NCBI GenBank assembly: GCA_012033595.1
Contig: JAAUQL010000006.1
Span: 28,264-92,263, forward strand
Source of the DNA: Cyclobacteriaceae bacterium
Lineage (GTDB): Bacteria; Bacteroidota; Bacteroidia; Cytophagales; Cyclobacteriaceae
Length of the DNA stretch: 64,000 nt
Reading direction: 5' to 3'
The position numbers were made by a program, and so were the translations under genes. Shown here in pieces: positions 51,175 to 63,229 of this stretch (within the stretch, counting starts at the first letter, position 1; each line of letters begins with the position of its first letter). Below the pieces are notes generated by a model. It worked only from the letters and a program-made list of their open reading frames with translations, searched no databases and was not told where the DNA came from.

Positions 51175-51221
51175 AAAAAAATAGCAGTTGCAAAAAAAAA
51201 ATTCGCAACTGCTATTTTTTT
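51175..51221 (-). terminator. Terminator hairpin downstream of tRNA-His
   Basis: 17-bp perfect inverted repeat AAAAAAATAGCAGTTGC / GCAACTGCTATTTTTTT. Confidence 0.85.
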
Positions 51222-51224
51222 AAG

Positions 51225-51299
51225 GGTGGGAGATGGGGCTCGAACCCACGACCTCCTGAACCACAATCAGGCGTTCTAACCAACTGAACTACAACCACC
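51225..51299 (-). tRNA. tRNA-His (GTG anticodon)
   Basis: GGTGGTTGTAGTTCAGTTGGTTAGAACGCCTGATTGTGGTTCAGGAGGTCGTGGGTTCGAGCCCCATCTCCCACC; anticodon loop TTGTGGT; extra G-1; no encoded CCA. Confidence 0.93.
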
Positions 51300-51389
51300 A
51301 TTTAAAAGGAGTGCAAATTTAGGCAGCTGGCATTAATTTACAAATGAATATTGAAAATTATTACTGGATTTGAGGACAGCTTTTATGTC

Positions 51390-52724
51390 TTATCTATCGA
51401 ACAACAACCGCTCACCTAGTTTGCTGTCATCAATTTTTCCCAAGGCAAACGCCAAATGCCCAGAGACAATGGTATGGGTGACCGAAGAAGAAAAGCGCTG
51501 GCCTTCAAAAGGCGACCAGCCGCATTTGTATAATATGTTTGACCGATCGACCGTCCAGGGGGCATGTGGATCGACGATGACCAAATCGGCAAAGTAGCCT
51601 TCGCGGACAAACCCCCTTTCTTGCACTTGAAATAACACAGCGGGGTTGTGGGACATCTTTTCCACCATCTGCTCTATGGTCATGTTTCCATTTTTTACCA
51701 GTTCCATGGCGGCCACCAGGCTATGCTGCACCAAAGGTCCTCCCGAAGGAGCGTTGAAATAGGTCTGCCCTTTTTCCTCTAAAGTATGTGGCGCATGGTC
51801 TGTGGCCATCACATCAATGCGCCCTTCGAGTACACCATGCAAAATAGCGGCTTTGTCTATGGCGGTTTTTACAGCCGGGTTCCACTTAATCAGCGAACCT
51901 TTCGTTTTGTAATCTTCTTGTTGAAACCAAAGGTGGTGAATGCACGCTTCTGCCGTGATGCGTTTTTTTTCAAGAGGCAATTCATGGTCGAAAAGGGGCA
52001 ATTCGTCGGCAGTGGAGATGTGCAACACATGCAGTTTTGTCCCATGTTTTTTGGCCAGTCCCACAGCCATAGATGATGACAGATAGCAGGCTTCCCGGCT
52101 CCTGATATCGGCATGGTGCTCAAAAGGCACATGTTCCCCATACTTGTTTCGATATATTTCCGAATTTCGGCGGATGGTAGCTTCATCTTCGCAATGTGTG
52201 GCTACGAGCAGTTCTACTTTTGAAAAAATATTGTCCAATGTAGCCTCATTGTCCACCAGCATATTGCCTGTGGATGATCCCATAAAGACCTTGATGCCGC
52301 AGGTGTCTTTTGGATTGGTCTTCAGCACCTCCTCGATGTTGTCGTTGGTGGCGCCAAAATAAAAGGAATAATTGGCCAGGGCGTTCTGCCTCCCAATGTC
52401 ATACTTTTCTTTGAGCAATGGCTGGGTGGTCGTATTGGGCACGGTGTTGGGCATTTCCATAAACGAGGTGATGCCGCCCGCGACTGCTGCCCGCGACTCG
52501 GTATAAATGTTTCCTTTGTGGGTAAGCCCGGGCTCCCTAAAGTGCACCTGATCGTCGATAAGGCCGGGAATCAAAAATTTGCCTTGGGCATCGATGACCA
52601 CATCGGCAGTTTTGTCAATGCCGGTGCCAAGCTGGGCAATACGTCCATTTTTGATAAAAACATCATTTTCAACTATTTTACCCTCATTGACTAGGCGGGC
52701 ATTGACGATCAAAATTGATTTCAT
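51390..52724 (-). CDS. Dihydroorotase / amidohydrolase
   Basis: GKFLIPGLIDDQVHFREPGLTHKGNIYTESRAAVAGGITSFMEMPNT...LHVLHISTADELPLF...VMATDHAPHTLEEK. Confidence 0.93.
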   Translation of the reverse strand: MKSILIVNARLVNEGKIVENDVFIKNGRIAQLGTGIDKTADVVIDAQGKFLIPGLIDDQVHFREPGLTHKGNIYTESRAAVAGGITSFMEMPNTVPNTTTQPLLKEKYDIGRQNALANYSFYFGATNDNIEEVLKTNPKDTCGIKVFMGSSTGNMLVDNEATLDNIFSKVELLVATHCEDEATIRRNSEIYRNKYGEHVPFEHHADIRSREACYLSSSMAVGLAKKHGTKLHVLHISTADELPLFDHELPLEKKRITAEACIHHLWFQQEDYKTKGSLIKWNPAVKTAIDKAAILHGVLEGRIDVMATDHAPHTLEEKGQTYFNAPSGGPLVQHSLVAAMELVKNGNMTIEQMVEKMSHNPAVLFQVQERGFVREGYFADLVIVDPHAPWTVDRSNILYKCGWSPFEGQRFSSSVTHTIVSGHLAFALGKIDDSKLGERLLFDR

Positions 52725-52996
52725 ATACGCGGTGGTTTCATTTTGTTGTATCCTTCTGTTTTGCGTGCAGGTATTTTTTCATGGCTTAAAATTAGAATCT
52801 ACTGTAAAATAAGAAGCGCAAACAGTGTATAAAGGTATAAAAAATATGCTCCGCCACAGCGCCAACATGGGCACTGTGCCACTTTTGCGTCATATATCCA
52901 ATGGATTTTTCAAAACATATTTGAAGGAATCTATGGCAATTGGCATTCTATTGTATTGCTATGTGTAGTTTTGTGTTTGAATAGGACAAATTTGGT

Positions 52997-54322
52997 TTGT
53001 TCAACATTATGCTAAATAAAATGACTGCTGAATCAGTGCATTTCGAAGATTTTAAACTTAACAAGCAATTGCTCAATGCGGTGGTGGATCAGGGATACAA
53101 AATTCCAACACCCGTTCAGCAAAAAACCATTCCGGCGATATTGGCTGGGCACGATATCATCGGAATCGCCCAGACAGGTACCGGCAAAACCGCCGCATAC
53201 CTGCTTCCTTTGCTGTATAAAATAAAGTACGCTCAGGGCGAAATACCCCGGGCATTGATCCTGGCGCCGAGCAAGGAGCTGGCCATACAGATATTCGAAA
53301 ACTTAATTCAGCTTTCCAAGTATTGCGACATCAGAAGTGTGTGTCTCTATGGCGGAATAGGGCCTAAAACCCAAATAGAGCAAATAGAAGCCGGGGTGGA
53401 CATCATTGTTTCCACACCAGGAAGGTTCCTGGAGCTGTACCGCAAAGGCGTGATTAAAACCAAGAGCCTGAATAACTTTGTACTGGACGAGGCTGACAAA
53501 ATGATGGCCATGGGCTTTGTGCCGCAGATCAGGGAGATATTGGAAAAAATTCCGCGAAAGCGGCAAAACCTGCTTTTCTCCGCTACCTTCCCCGAAAAAG
53601 TTCAGTTCTTTGCTGATGAGTTTCTGGAATTTCCGCAGAAAATAGAAGTGACCCCGCAAAGCACTCCAGCCGAAACGATCGACCACTATTATTACAAAAC
53701 TCCAAACGTAAAAACCAAGATCAACCTGCTGTGGACACTGTTGCAAGATGATTCGTTTGACAAAGTGATCATTTTTACCAAAACCAAAGAAATTGCCAAC
53801 AATGTTTTCAAATTTCTCGATCGTAAACTTAGCGATCAGGTGAGGGTGATACACGGCAATAAAGGCCAAAATAGCCGGATCAATGCTTTCAATGATTTCA
53901 GGGATGGGAAAGTAAGGGTTTTGGTAACCACCGACGTGTCGGCGCGGGGGCTCGATATCAATATGGTAAGCCATGTCATCAACTTTGATGTGCCCCGTTT
54001 GTACGAAGAATATGTGCACCGCATTGGCCGTACCGGTCGGGCCGAGCAAGCGGGTATTGCGCTGTCATTTGCCACCGAAGTAGAAGACCTGCACTTGCGT
54101 GAAATAGAAAAGATCATTTCGACCAAAATCGCAGAGCGCCCACTTCCACCTCAAGTGGACATCGCCAAAACACCTCCCGACGAGAGTCGCGATATCGCTT
54201 TGGAGATAGACAATATCAGGCGCAGAGCCGATCCCGAATTTAAAGGCGCCTTTCATGAAAAGAAAAACAAACAAAAAAGCCCCTTCCAAAAACAGAAAAA
54301 ATCTTTTAGAAAAAGGAGGTAA
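52997..54322 (+). CDS. DEAD-box RNA helicase
   Basis: GIAQTGTGKTAAYLLPLL, VLDEADKMM, LLFSATFPE, TTDVSARGLDINMVSHVINFDVPRLYEEYVHRIGRTGRAEQAG. Confidence 0.96.
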   Translation: MFNIMLNKMTAESVHFEDFKLNKQLLNAVVDQGYKIPTPVQQKTIPAILAGHDIIGIAQTGTGKTAAYLLPLLYKIKYAQGEIPRALILAPSKELAIQIFENLIQLSKYCDIRSVCLYGGIGPKTQIEQIEAGVDIIVSTPGRFLELYRKGVIKTKSLNNFVLDEADKMMAMGFVPQIREILEKIPRKRQNLLFSATFPEKVQFFADEFLEFPQKIEVTPQSTPAETIDHYYYKTPNVKTKINLLWTLLQDDSFDKVIIFTKTKEIANNVFKFLDRKLSDQVRVIHGNKGQNSRINAFNDFRDGKVRVLVTTDVSARGLDINMVSHVINFDVPRLYEEYVHRIGRTGRAEQAGIALSFATEVEDLHLREIEKIISTKIAERPLPPQVDIAKTPPDESRDIALEIDNIRRRADPEFKGAFHEKKNKQKSPFQKQKKSFRKRR

Positions 54323-54537
54323 TTTATATTGCAAACCACGCAGTAAGGCAATAAAATACCGACATTTTCCAAAAGTCAGATTATAATTTTTTCATTGCAC
54401 GCCATTGCCAAATCCAGGGTGTGGGGGCGGCTTTAAGGTGGCTCCATTTTTATTTTATTGAACAATTATTCTCATCAATAAATTATACCTTTGCGCCATT
54501 ATTTTACATAGTCGTCCACTTAGCATTTGCACTATTT

Positions 54538-57438
54538 ATGAGGGGTAATCTGAAACCACAGGATATTTTTGAATACAGACATCATGGTAAATTTGATGAA
54601 TCAACAAAAATAAAACTTCAGAAAATCGGCCTTGATTCGGTCGATGAATTGATTGACCAAACCATACCCAAAACCATCAGGCTCAAAAGGCCGATTACCC
54701 TGCCAGAGCCGCTCACCGAGTTGGCCTACCTAATGGAAACCAAAGCCCTGGCCTCGAAAAACAAAATCTTCAAATCATTGATTGGCCAGGGATACTATGG
54801 CACCAAAACTCCGTCGGTGATACAGCGCAATATCCTCGAAAACCCAGCCTGGTACACCGCATATACACCCTACCAGGCCGAAATAGCGCAGGGAAGACTG
54901 GAAGCCCTCATCAACTACCAAACCATGGTGATAGACCTGACCGGCATGGAAATCGCCAACGCCTCCCTGCTCGACGAAGGCACGGCTGCTGCCGAAGCCA
55001 TGACCATGCTCGCCGGCTTGAGAAAAGGACAAAAAAAGGACGCCAATAGATTCTTTGTCGACCGGCATGTGTTTGAACAAACCATCGACATACTCAAAAC
55101 GAGGTCTATGCCGCTGGGCATAGAGGTAGTGGTTGGTGACTATGCCAGCCTCGACCTCAATGACCCGACCCTCTATGGCATACTGGTGCAGTACCCCAAT
55201 AAACTCGGCGAAGTACATGACTATACCGACTTTTTTGCAAAAGCAAAAAGTCAGGAAATATCCATTGCCGTGGCTGCCGACCTGCTCAGTCTGGCGTTGC
55301 TTACCTCGCCTGGTGAATTGGGCGCAGAGGTAGTAGTGGGCTCGACCCAGCGCTTTGGCGTGCCCCTGGGCTATGGCGGCCCACATGCTGCCTACATTGC
55401 CACGCTCGACAAAAACAAGCGGCAATTGCCGGGCAGGATTATAGGTGCCTCAGTAGATGCAGACGGCAATCCTGGCTATAGAATGGCCTTGCAAACCAGG
55501 GAACAACACATTAGAAGAGAAAAAGCCACAAGCAATATTTGTACGGCTCAGGTGTTGCTGGCCGTAATGGCAGGCATGTATGCGGTGTACCATGGAGCTG
55601 ATGGCATTAGGCGCATAGCCACCAAAGTGCACCTTATTGCCAGAACACTGAAAAAAAACCTGGCCACACTGGGCTATTTCCCAGCCGGCGAGCACTTCTT
55701 TGACACCGTCAAAGTAGATATAGTAGATAAGGGCGTAATTGAAAAAATTAGAAATACGGCTGAAACCCACGGATATAATTTCAACTACTTTCATGAAAAT
55801 GCCATACTGATCGCACTGGATGAAACTTGCGAAGTGAATGACTTATTTGCCATACTCAGCATATTTGCCCATGCTGCAGGCAAAAACGTACACACAGCAG
55901 AGGTGGAGGCCTATATGCAGGAAGTGGCAGTTGAATTGCCCGAAGGGTTGAATAGAAAAAGCAGTTTTCTGACCCATCCTGTTTTCAATAAATTTCACAC
56001 CGAACACGAATTGCTCCGCTACATCAAGAGGCTGGAAAACAAAGATCTTTCCCTGGTGCATTCCATGATTTCGTTGGGCTCATGCACCATGAAACTGAAT
56101 GCCACCACTGAAATGATCCCCGTCACCTGGCCGGAGTTTGGCAGCATTCATCCCTTGGCGCCATTGGATCAGGTAGAAGGATATTACGCGCTATTCAGCG
56201 AATTGGAAACGTATCTTACCGAAATTACTGGCTTTGCGGCCACTTCGCTCCAGCCAAACTCCGGTGCGCAGGGCGAATATGCCGGGCTGATGGTGATTAA
56301 GGCTTATTTAGATCACATTGGCGAGGGACACCGCAACATTACGCTTATCCCATCTTCTGCACATGGTACCAATCCGGCCAGTGCGGTGATGGCCGGTACC
56401 AGAGTGATCATCGTGGCATGTGATGCCCATGGCAATATTGACATGGAAGACCTGAAGGCAAAAGCCGTAGAACACCGCGAAAACCTGGCGGCCTTAATGG
56501 TCACCTACCCCTCTACCCATGGGGTGTTTGAAGAAGGAATAATGGAAATATGCCAGATAATCCATGACAATGGAGGCCAGGTATATATGGATGGCGCCAA
56601 TATGAATGCACAGGTAGGCCTTACCAGCCCGGGAGCCATCGGTGCAGATGTATGCCATCTCAACCTACACAAAACATTTTGTATTCCACATGGCGGTGGC
56701 GGTCCGGGAGTTGGCCCTATTTGTGTGGCGGCGCATCTTGCCGATTTTTTGCCTGGCAACCCCCTGGCTGACAACGGCAGGAAGCACAGCATCTCTGCCA
56801 TCTCGTCCGCATTGTACGGCAGTGCAGGGGTATTGCCCATCTCCTACGGATACATTAAGCTGATGGGCGCCGAAGGACTCACCAATGCTACCAAACACGC
56901 CATACTGAATGCCAACTATATAAAGGCCAGCCTCGAAGGTTTCTACCCCATTTTGTACTCGGGCACACATGGCAAATGCGCCCACGAGATGATTTTAGAT
57001 TGTAGGGAATTTAAAAAAGTAGGGATAGAAGTGGAGGACATCGCCAAAAGGCTGATGGACTATGGTTTTCACGCGCCTACGGTTTCTTTTCCTGTGGCTG
57101 GCACCCTCATGGTAGAGCCTACCGAAAGTGAATCGCTCGAAGAACTCGATCGATTTTGTGAAGCTATGATTGCGATCAGAAAAGAAATTGAAGAGCTGGA
57201 AAGAGGGGAAACAGATACGGCCAATAATGTGCTCAAAAATGCCCCCCATACCTTGCAAAAAGCTACAGCAGAAATTTGGCAGTATCCTTATAGCCGTCAA
57301 AAAGCGGTTTATCCGCTGCCATTTGTTGCTGAAAATAAATTCTGGCCGGCTATCGGCAGAATAGACAGCGCCTATGGCGACAGAAACCTGGTGTGCACAT
57401 GCCTGGCCATAGAAGCGTATGAAGAAGCGTTGACTTAA
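54538..57438 (+). CDS. gcvP: Glycine dehydrogenase (aminomethyl-transferring)
   Basis: [16 protein letters not shown]... [70 protein letters not shown] ... [23 protein letters not shown]. Confidence 0.97.
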   Translation: MRGNLKPQDIFEYRHHGKFDESTKIKLQKIGLDSVDELIDQTIPKTIRLKRPITLPEPLTELAYLMETKALASKNKIFKSLIGQGYYGTKTPSVIQRNILENPAWYTAYTPYQAEIAQGRLEALINYQTMVIDLTGMEIANASLLDEGTAAAEAMTMLAGLRKGQKKDANRFFVDRHVFEQTIDILKTRSMPLGIEVVVGDYASLDLNDPTLYGILVQYPNKLGEVHDYTDFFAKAKSQEISIAVAADLLSLALLTSPGELGAEVVVGSTQRFGVPLGYGGPHAAYIATLDKNKRQLPGRIIGASVDADGNPGYRMALQTREQHIRREKATSNICTAQVLLAVMAGMYAVYHGADGIRRIATKVHLIARTLKKNLATLGYFPAGEHFFDTVKVDIVDKGVIEKIRNTAETHGYNFNYFHENAILIALDETCEVNDLFAILSIFAHAAGKNVHTAEVEAYMQEVAVELPEGLNRKSSFLTHPVFNKFHTEHELLRYIKRLENKDLSLVHSMISLGSCTMKLNATTEMIPVTWPEFGSIHPLAPLDQVEGYYALFSELETYLTEITGFAATSLQPNSGAQGEYAGLMVIKAYLDHIGEGHRNITLIPSSAHGTNPASAVMAGTRVIIVACDAHGNIDMEDLKAKAVEHRENLAALMVTYPSTHGVFEEGIMEICQIIHDNGGQVYMDGANMNAQVGLTSPGAIGADVCHLNLHKTFCIPHGGGGPGVGPICVAAHLADFLPGNPLADNGRKHSISAISSALYGSAGVLPISYGYIKLMGAEGLTNATKHAILNANYIKASLEGFYPILYSGTHGKCAHEMILDCREFKKVGIEVEDIAKRLMDYGFHAPTVSFPVAGTLMVEPTESESLEELDRFCEAMIAIRKEIEELERGETDTANNVLKNAPHTLQKATAEIWQYPYSRQKAVYPLPFVAENKFWPAIGRIDSAYGDRNLVCTCLAIEAYEEALT

Positions 57439-58925
57439 AAGCTGCTATAAACCCCGACGCAGGGTAGGATTGATAAGAAAACGAGCAAATCACCTAACCG
57501 GGGTTTTGCCCGTTTTTCTTTAAACTCTATTTGCTTCCTGATGAAATCCTCTATTTGCTCTACATCAAGTTTTTTGGCTATGATTTTCTTATGCTCGTCC
57601 AAAATATAAATCTGCGGAGTGGTTTCAATATTGTATTCATAGCGGAAGTTTGACCTCACCTGAGGGTCAGAAAGGTTTATCCAATTGAGCTTATTTGTCC
57701 GTACATACTTTTTCCAGTCTTCCACATCCTTCTTGATGTCTGTAGCCACGACTTCCACGCCCATTTCCTTGAGCGTATTGTTGTAAAGCTCAAGCAGCTC
57801 GGGGGTTTTCTTCTTACAATGTCCGCAATCGGGATCATAGAAATAAAGTACGATAAAGCCGGCCTTGATACCACTGAGCGACCTTGGCCTCATAAGTGTG
57901 TCGACCAGGTTCATACTTGGAGCAGTTTTCCCGATTAGGTTTGGTTTGATCCGGTCAACGCGATCTGCGATTTTGGCCGTTAAGGTAGAATCTGCCCAGA
58001 AGGCATCACCGCTTAGATAGTAGCTTTCTGACAGATCGACGAATACGGCATCCATACCCATGATATTAGATGTTTCATACTTATAAGTAATATTCACCAC
58101 ACAATACCGGAATACCTCTTTGTTGGCCCGGGCTTTTTCGATAATGGTATGCGCAGAGGCAATAATAGAATCGGGATGCTTGACGGTCAGCTTTTCGAGG
58201 TACTCTTCAATTTTGCCATGAAAATTTGGTGTACGCAGCATTTTGGGATCGGAAAAATCGATATGGTCAAAAAAGTGCTTTTTGTAATACTGATAGGCAA
58301 AGTTGGGGTCAACCGCTTCGCCACTTTCATTTTTTGGGGCTTCCGGAACTTCTATCGGCAGGGTTGATTTTATGAATTTGGCCGTAAAAGTATTGGGGTA
58401 TTTTTCAAATATTTGATTTCTATACGCATTCACTTCTGTATCGAGCGCTTCCAGCTTTTCGTTGATGGCAGACTTCTCGGCTTCATCACTGGAGTTTTTA
58501 TGCTTTTCGCTCAGTGCTGCCGCTTCCTTTTGCTTTTTTCTCATAAAACGTTGGAAATCGAAAAACACCTCATTCTCAAGGGAGCCTTCCACCTGCATAT
58601 GTTCGATATAATCAAGCGTATCAGTAGAAAGTGTAAATTCGGGCTCGGCGACCACCAGATCAAAGTACAAATTTTTGGGACTGTATATAAAGTATAATCC
58701 CCCATCGAGCGCCTTCGAACCTTCAAAGACAAATACACCGGGTTGGGTGGCTGTAGCAGTATCGGCCAGATATTTCTTGTCGCCATAAGGATAGCCAAGA
58801 TAGATGACGTTGTCTTTGAACTTATCTATGTTCACCTCTATGCGATAGGCCGATTCATTGGCAAAAGTGGCCGAAGTGGCCATCAACACTAAAAGCAAAA
58901 AGATTCTAAAAGCATTTGAAAACAT
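57435..58925 (-). CDS. Thioredoxin-like (TlpA/DUF5106-type) protein
   Basis: [57 protein letters not shown]...[23 protein letters not shown]. Confidence 0.9.
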   Translation of the reverse strand: MFSNAFRIFLLLVLMATSATFANESAYRIEVNIDKFKDNVIYLGYPYGDKKYLADTATATQPGVFVFEGSKALDGGLYFIYSPKNLYFDLVVAEPEFTLSTDTLDYIEHMQVEGSLENEVFFDFQRFMRKKQKEAAALSEKHKNSSDEAEKSAINEKLEALDTEVNAYRNQIFEKYPNTFTAKFIKSTLPIEVPEAPKNESGEAVDPNFAYQYYKKHFFDHIDFSDPKMLRTPNFHGKIEEYLEKLTVKHPDSIIASAHTIIEKARANKEVFRYCVVNITYKYETSNIMGMDAVFVDLSESYYLSGDAFWADSTLTAKIADRVDRIKPNLIGKTAPSMNLVDTLMRPRSLSGIKAGFIVLYFYDPDCGHCKKKTPELLELYNNTLKEMGVEVVATDIKKDVEDWKKYVRTNKLNWINLSDPQVRSNFRYEYNIETTPQIYILDEHKKIIAKKLDVEQIEDFIRKQIEFKEKRAKPRLGDLLVFLSILPCVGVYSSF

Positions 58926-59009
58926 GGATTTTTATTTTGTTTTAAACTTCACAAACTGCACGTGTATTCCACTACTACGGTATTCTGTAACCCGAACATT
59001 TAGCTTCAA

Positions 59010-60374
59010 CTACGCTTGTGGCTGCACTTCCCGTACCTTCAGCGAAGTGCCACCTTCGTCTATCACTTCCACGGGCTTTCCTTTATCGATGTACTCGCCA
59101 CGGGTAAAGGCATCTTTGAGTTCGCCGTCGATCATAATCTTGCCACTGGGTCTCAATACCGTATAGGCTGTGCCCTGCATACCCAAATACGAATGCATAT
59201 TGAAATTGGAGGTATAGCCCTGACTTTTTTGCTGGGTTTCTACCAGGGCGATTCGCCTGAAGGCCTTACTTTCGGTAAACTTGAGCCCTCCAAAAAACAT
59301 AAGCAAAATAGCTGCGAAAAGTCCTGACAATGCGGCAAGGGTAGCTTTGGTAATATCTGCTCCATCAACGAACGAAAAATCGAACAGATCATTGTTCAGC
59401 ATCACCAGGATCAATGCGCCCACCATCAGCACTATACCACTGATACCGGCCACACCAAAACCCGGGATCACGAATATCTCTACAAGCAATAATACCACGC
59501 CGACAAAAAACACTATGATCTCCCAGTTTTCGGCCAGGCCATTGAGATAATAGGGCACAAAGTACAACACCGCTGCTATGATGGCCGCAAGGATAGGGAA
59601 GCCGACACCCGGGGTCTGCAGTTCAAAATATATTCCTCCGATAATCACCAGTATGAGTATGCCGCTGATAAAAGGGTTGAGAAAAACTTTGATGATGCGT
59701 TCGGAGAGACTTAGTTCGAATTCGATCAACTCATAGTCTGTAACGCCATTGCGCGTCAGGATATCTGGAATAGAATTGACCTGTGCCTCGCAAAAATTGT
59801 ATTTGATTGCCTCGGAGGTACTAAATGTCAACACCTTCCCCGCTTCGGTAATGCTGTCAATGGCGATTTCCTCATCGACCATGGCCTCGGCAATTTTTGG
59901 ATCCCTGCCATTGGCCTCGGCTGTAGAGCGCATAATTGACCTCATATACGACTGGTATTTGTCGGGAGCTGCCTCGCCGGTACCGCCCATCACTACGGTA
60001 GCTGCACCTATGCTCGCACCAGGAGCCATATAGATGCTGTCGCAGGCAATAGAAATCAGCGCCCCCGCAGAGGCAGCGTCTTTGTTAATAAAAACCCAGA
60101 TGGGCTTATCAAATTCCAATATTCGGGTGCGGATATCATCGGCATCATTTACCGCCCCTCCATAGGTATCCATTTCGAGCACTACTATGTCGGCTCCAAT
60201 GTCTTTGGCTTCGGCGATAGCCAGCTCAGAATAACGATTGGTACGGGGGTCGATCTCGGCCTGGATTTTCATGACAAAGACCTTCGTTTGGGCTTTGACC
60301 GTGCTGATCGAAAGTGAAACAATTACAGTCAGCAAGGCCAACATCACCAGGTAAACATGCTTTAGCTTTTTCAT
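59010..60374 (-). CDS. NfeD/ClpP-class membrane serine protease-like protein
   Basis: VVLEMDTYGGAVNDADDIRTRILEFDKPIWVFINKDAASAGALISIACDSIYMAPGASIGAATVV; C-terminal TM block and OB-like domain (GMQGTAYTVLRPSGKIMIDGELKDAFTRGEYIDKGKPVEVI). Confidence 0.93.
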   Translation of the reverse strand: MKKLKHVYLVMLALLTVIVSLSISTVKAQTKVFVMKIQAEIDPRTNRYSELAIAEAKDIGADIVVLEMDTYGGAVNDADDIRTRILEFDKPIWVFINKDAASAGALISIACDSIYMAPGASIGAATVVMGGTGEAAPDKYQSYMRSIMRSTAEANGRDPKIAEAMVDEEIAIDSITEAGKVLTFSTSEAIKYNFCEAQVNSIPDILTRNGVTDYELIEFELSLSERIIKVFLNPFISGILILVIIGGIYFELQTPGVGFPILAAIIAAVLYFVPYYLNGLAENWEIIVFFVGVVLLLVEIFVIPGFGVAGISGIVLMVGALILVMLNNDLFDFSFVDGADITKATLAALSGLFAAILLMFFGGLKFTESKAFRRIALVETQQKSQGYTSNFNMHSYLGMQGTAYTVLRPSGKIMIDGELKDAFTRGEYIDKGKPVEVIDEGGTSLKVREVQPQA

Positions 60375-60819
60375 ATCTTATCGGAGTCGCACTCCTATTT
60401 TGCAAAGGTAAATTTACGTTCATTTTTATTTGTCAATGAAAGGAAAGTCACATTTTTGGAATTTAGGAGCAAAGTTTCCCTGATCTTCTACAAATCAACC
60501 AACTAATTTCCCATTTCTATACAGGATCAATGCCTGCCATTGTAGAAAATACCGGCCCATTTAGCTTTTGTTTATACCTGAAGCTCACAAACAGGAATAG
60601 ATAGAAAATAGCAACCGGGCTGCTTATTCACAAATCACGAACAAGGCATGGCTACTTTTACGTCAAAATATATCATGGGCATTTGTTGGAATTGCCCGAT
60701 ATACCTTTATTTGACAAATCCATGAAAATCACCACTTAACAATTTGGTAACATTAAAGTTGGAAAGTATTTTTAGCTTTGTAGCGATTTTTTAAAAATAT
60801 CCGCCGTATCAAAGAGAAT

Positions 60820-61959
60820 ATGCCATCGTCCCTAAATGACAATCTAAGAACGAAGAAGCTTACAAAAAATTCATATGGTTTTTTTGAGATAGTACACCGA
60901 GAAAAGTTTTTTGCCCTAATCGTATTGGCTTTGGGTTTGCTTTGCCTGCTGGTCTATCCTTATCCACAAATAGCCATGTGGGTGGGTTTTGGGCTTGCGG
61001 GGTACGCTGCCATAGCCAATGACAGTATCCAGACTATTGGTACATTTATCGCTTCCAACAAACACCGCAAGTGGTACTATTTATGGCTCTTTATGGGCCT
61101 TATTTTTTTAGTGACGGTTTACTATAGTTGGACTACATTCGATGGCGACGTGAGCAATCAGCGGCTCACTTCCAAAGGGTTTGAGCAGGCTCCTACCGAA
61201 TTTACCTTCCTTCAGCTTGCAGCTCCACTCATTTTGCTCATCATCACCAGAATGAGGATGCCGGTTTCCACCACCTTTTTGCTGCTCAATGCCTTTTCGA
61301 CCAAGACCAGTACCATTATACATATTCTGGACAAAAGCCTTAGCGGGTATTTTCTCGCATTTTTTCTTGCACTGGCCGTCTGGCTATTGGTTTCAAAATT
61401 TGTTAACAAATTTTTTAAAGGTAAACCGCATCAAATGTGGGTGGTATTCCAGTGGATCACCAGTGGTTTGCTTTGGTCGGTTTGGCTGCAACAAGATGCC
61501 GCCAACATCGCTATATACCTGCCCAGGAGCCTGAGCATGTGGCAGTTTGTGGGTTTTGCCTCCTACATCTTCCTTGGTCTGGGCTTACTATTTTACCTCA
61601 AAGGTGACAAGATACAGGGTATAGTAGATGAAAAATCTGGCGTGACAGATGTGCGGGCAGCCACCCTGGTAGATTTTATTTATGCCATTTTGCTGTATTA
61701 CAAATTGTTCGAAAGTACCATACCCATGAGCACCACTTGGTTGTTCATTGGCTTGTTGGGCGGTAGAGAACTTGCCATAAGCCTTACCAGAAACAAATAC
61801 AAAAAGAGGAAAAAGGCTACGGTAAAAGCCTTTAAAATGATCGGGAAAGACATGCTCTATGCGTTGATAGGTCTGATAATCTCTATGATTCTGGCTTTGG
61901 CCATCAACGATGAGATCAGAAGGGAAATCATGGGTATGTTAAAGGATTTTTTCGCTTAG
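60820..61959 (+). CDS. Multi-pass membrane protein of unknown function
   Basis: About 9-10 hydrophobic segments; not recognised beyond membrane topology. Confidence 0.8.
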   Translation: MPSSLNDNLRTKKLTKNSYGFFEIVHREKFFALIVLALGLLCLLVYPYPQIAMWVGFGLAGYAAIANDSIQTIGTFIASNKHRKWYYLWLFMGLIFLVTVYYSWTTFDGDVSNQRLTSKGFEQAPTEFTFLQLAAPLILLIITRMRMPVSTTFLLLNAFSTKTSTIIHILDKSLSGYFLAFFLALAVWLLVSKFVNKFFKGKPHQMWVVFQWITSGLLWSVWLQQDAANIAIYLPRSLSMWQFVGFASYIFLGLGLLFYLKGDKIQGIVDEKSGVTDVRAATLVDFIYAILLYYKLFESTIPMSTTWLFIGLLGGRELAISLTRNKYKKRKKATVKAFKMIGKDMLYALIGLIISMILALAINDEIRREIMGMLKDFFA

Positions 61960-61977
61960 CGCGAATATCTGACCAAT

Positions 61978-62014
61978 AAAAAGCCTTGGAAATGATACCT
62001 TCCAAGGCTTTTTT
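61978..62014. terminator. Bidirectional terminator between convergent genes
   Basis: AAAAAGCCTTGGAA-atgatacc-TTCCAAGGCTTTTT, perfect 14-bp stem. Confidence 0.9.
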
Positions 62015-62031
62015 ATTGATGCTCCGATCGA

Positions 62032-63223
62032 CTATTCAGCCCCCAATTCTTTGATGGCCAGCCAAGCCATCAGACCTGATCCAATTTCAAGTGCGTTTTC
62101 ATCGATATCGAAAGTGGGGGTATGAACATTGGATACGATGCCCTGTTGTTCGTTTCTGGTGCCCAGCCGGTAGAAGCAGGCATCGATTTGCTGTGAGTAA
62201 AATGAAAAATCTTCTGCGGCCATCCACATATCCAGATCCACGATATTTTCTTCGCCCATATATGCTATGGCTGCCTGTTTGCTTCGTCGGGTGAGCTGCT
62301 CATTATTGTACAAGAAAGGATAGCCGTGTAAAATATGAAAATCGCAGGATCCTCCCATCGACTCTGCCAGGCCCTCGGCCAACTTCTTCATTTTCACCTT
62401 GGCCTCGGCACGCCATCGCTCGTCGAGCGTTCTGAACGTGCCTTCAATTTTAACTTCATTGGGAATAATGTTGGTTGCTCCATCGGCTATCACCCTTCCA
62501 AACGAAAGCACGGTGGGCGTAGTGGGAGAGGCAAACCTGCTAACGACCTGCTGCAAAGCAACAATAATATGCGAAGCGATAAGCACAGGGTCAACATTGC
62601 GGTCGGCATAGCGCCATGCCCCCCCTTCCCGGTCACGGTGATATAGAGCTCGTCGGCACTGGCCATATACAGTCCTTCGCGAAAGCCTATTTTGCCCACA
62701 GGGATCAAAGGCATAACGTGTTGACCCAAAATTTTTTCCGGTGCGGGATTCCGCAACACGCCGTCTTTTATCATCATGAGGCGCCTCCCGGTGCTTTTTC
62801 TTCCCCTGGTTGAAAAATCAATTTTACCGTCCCTTCAAATTCGTGACGCAACTGGTATAAAATGTTTGCGGTGCCAAGCAGCGATGAGGTGTGTACATCG
62901 TGCCCGCAGGCATGCATCACACCCGGATTTTTAGATTTGTAAGGCACATCATTGGCCTCGACAATGGGCAAGGCATCCATATCGGCGCGAAGGGCGATCA
63001 CTTTAGCCGAAGGATTGCGCCCTTCAATAAGTGCCACCAGGCCGGTGTTAGCGATGCCCGTTTGCGGCTGGAGCCCAAAGGAACGCAGGGTTTCGGCGAC
63101 ATATTTTGATGTCTCAAATTCCTGAAACGACAATTCAGGCTGGCTATGGAGGTGGTGGCGCATAGCCAATATTTTGGCAGACTGGTCTTTGGCCAGTGTC
63201 TTTATCTTTGTAATCAAATCCAT
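62032..63223 (-). CDS. M20-family amidohydrolase/peptidase (at least two frameshifts)
   Basis: ORFs 63223-62774, 62777-62490, 62586-62032: MRHHLHSQPELSFQEFETS...ALRADMDALPI...GVMHACGHDVHTSSLLG...IFQPGEE...YITVTGKGGHGA...VVSRFASPTTPTVLSFG. Confidence 0.92.
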
Positions 63224-63229
63224 AGCAAG

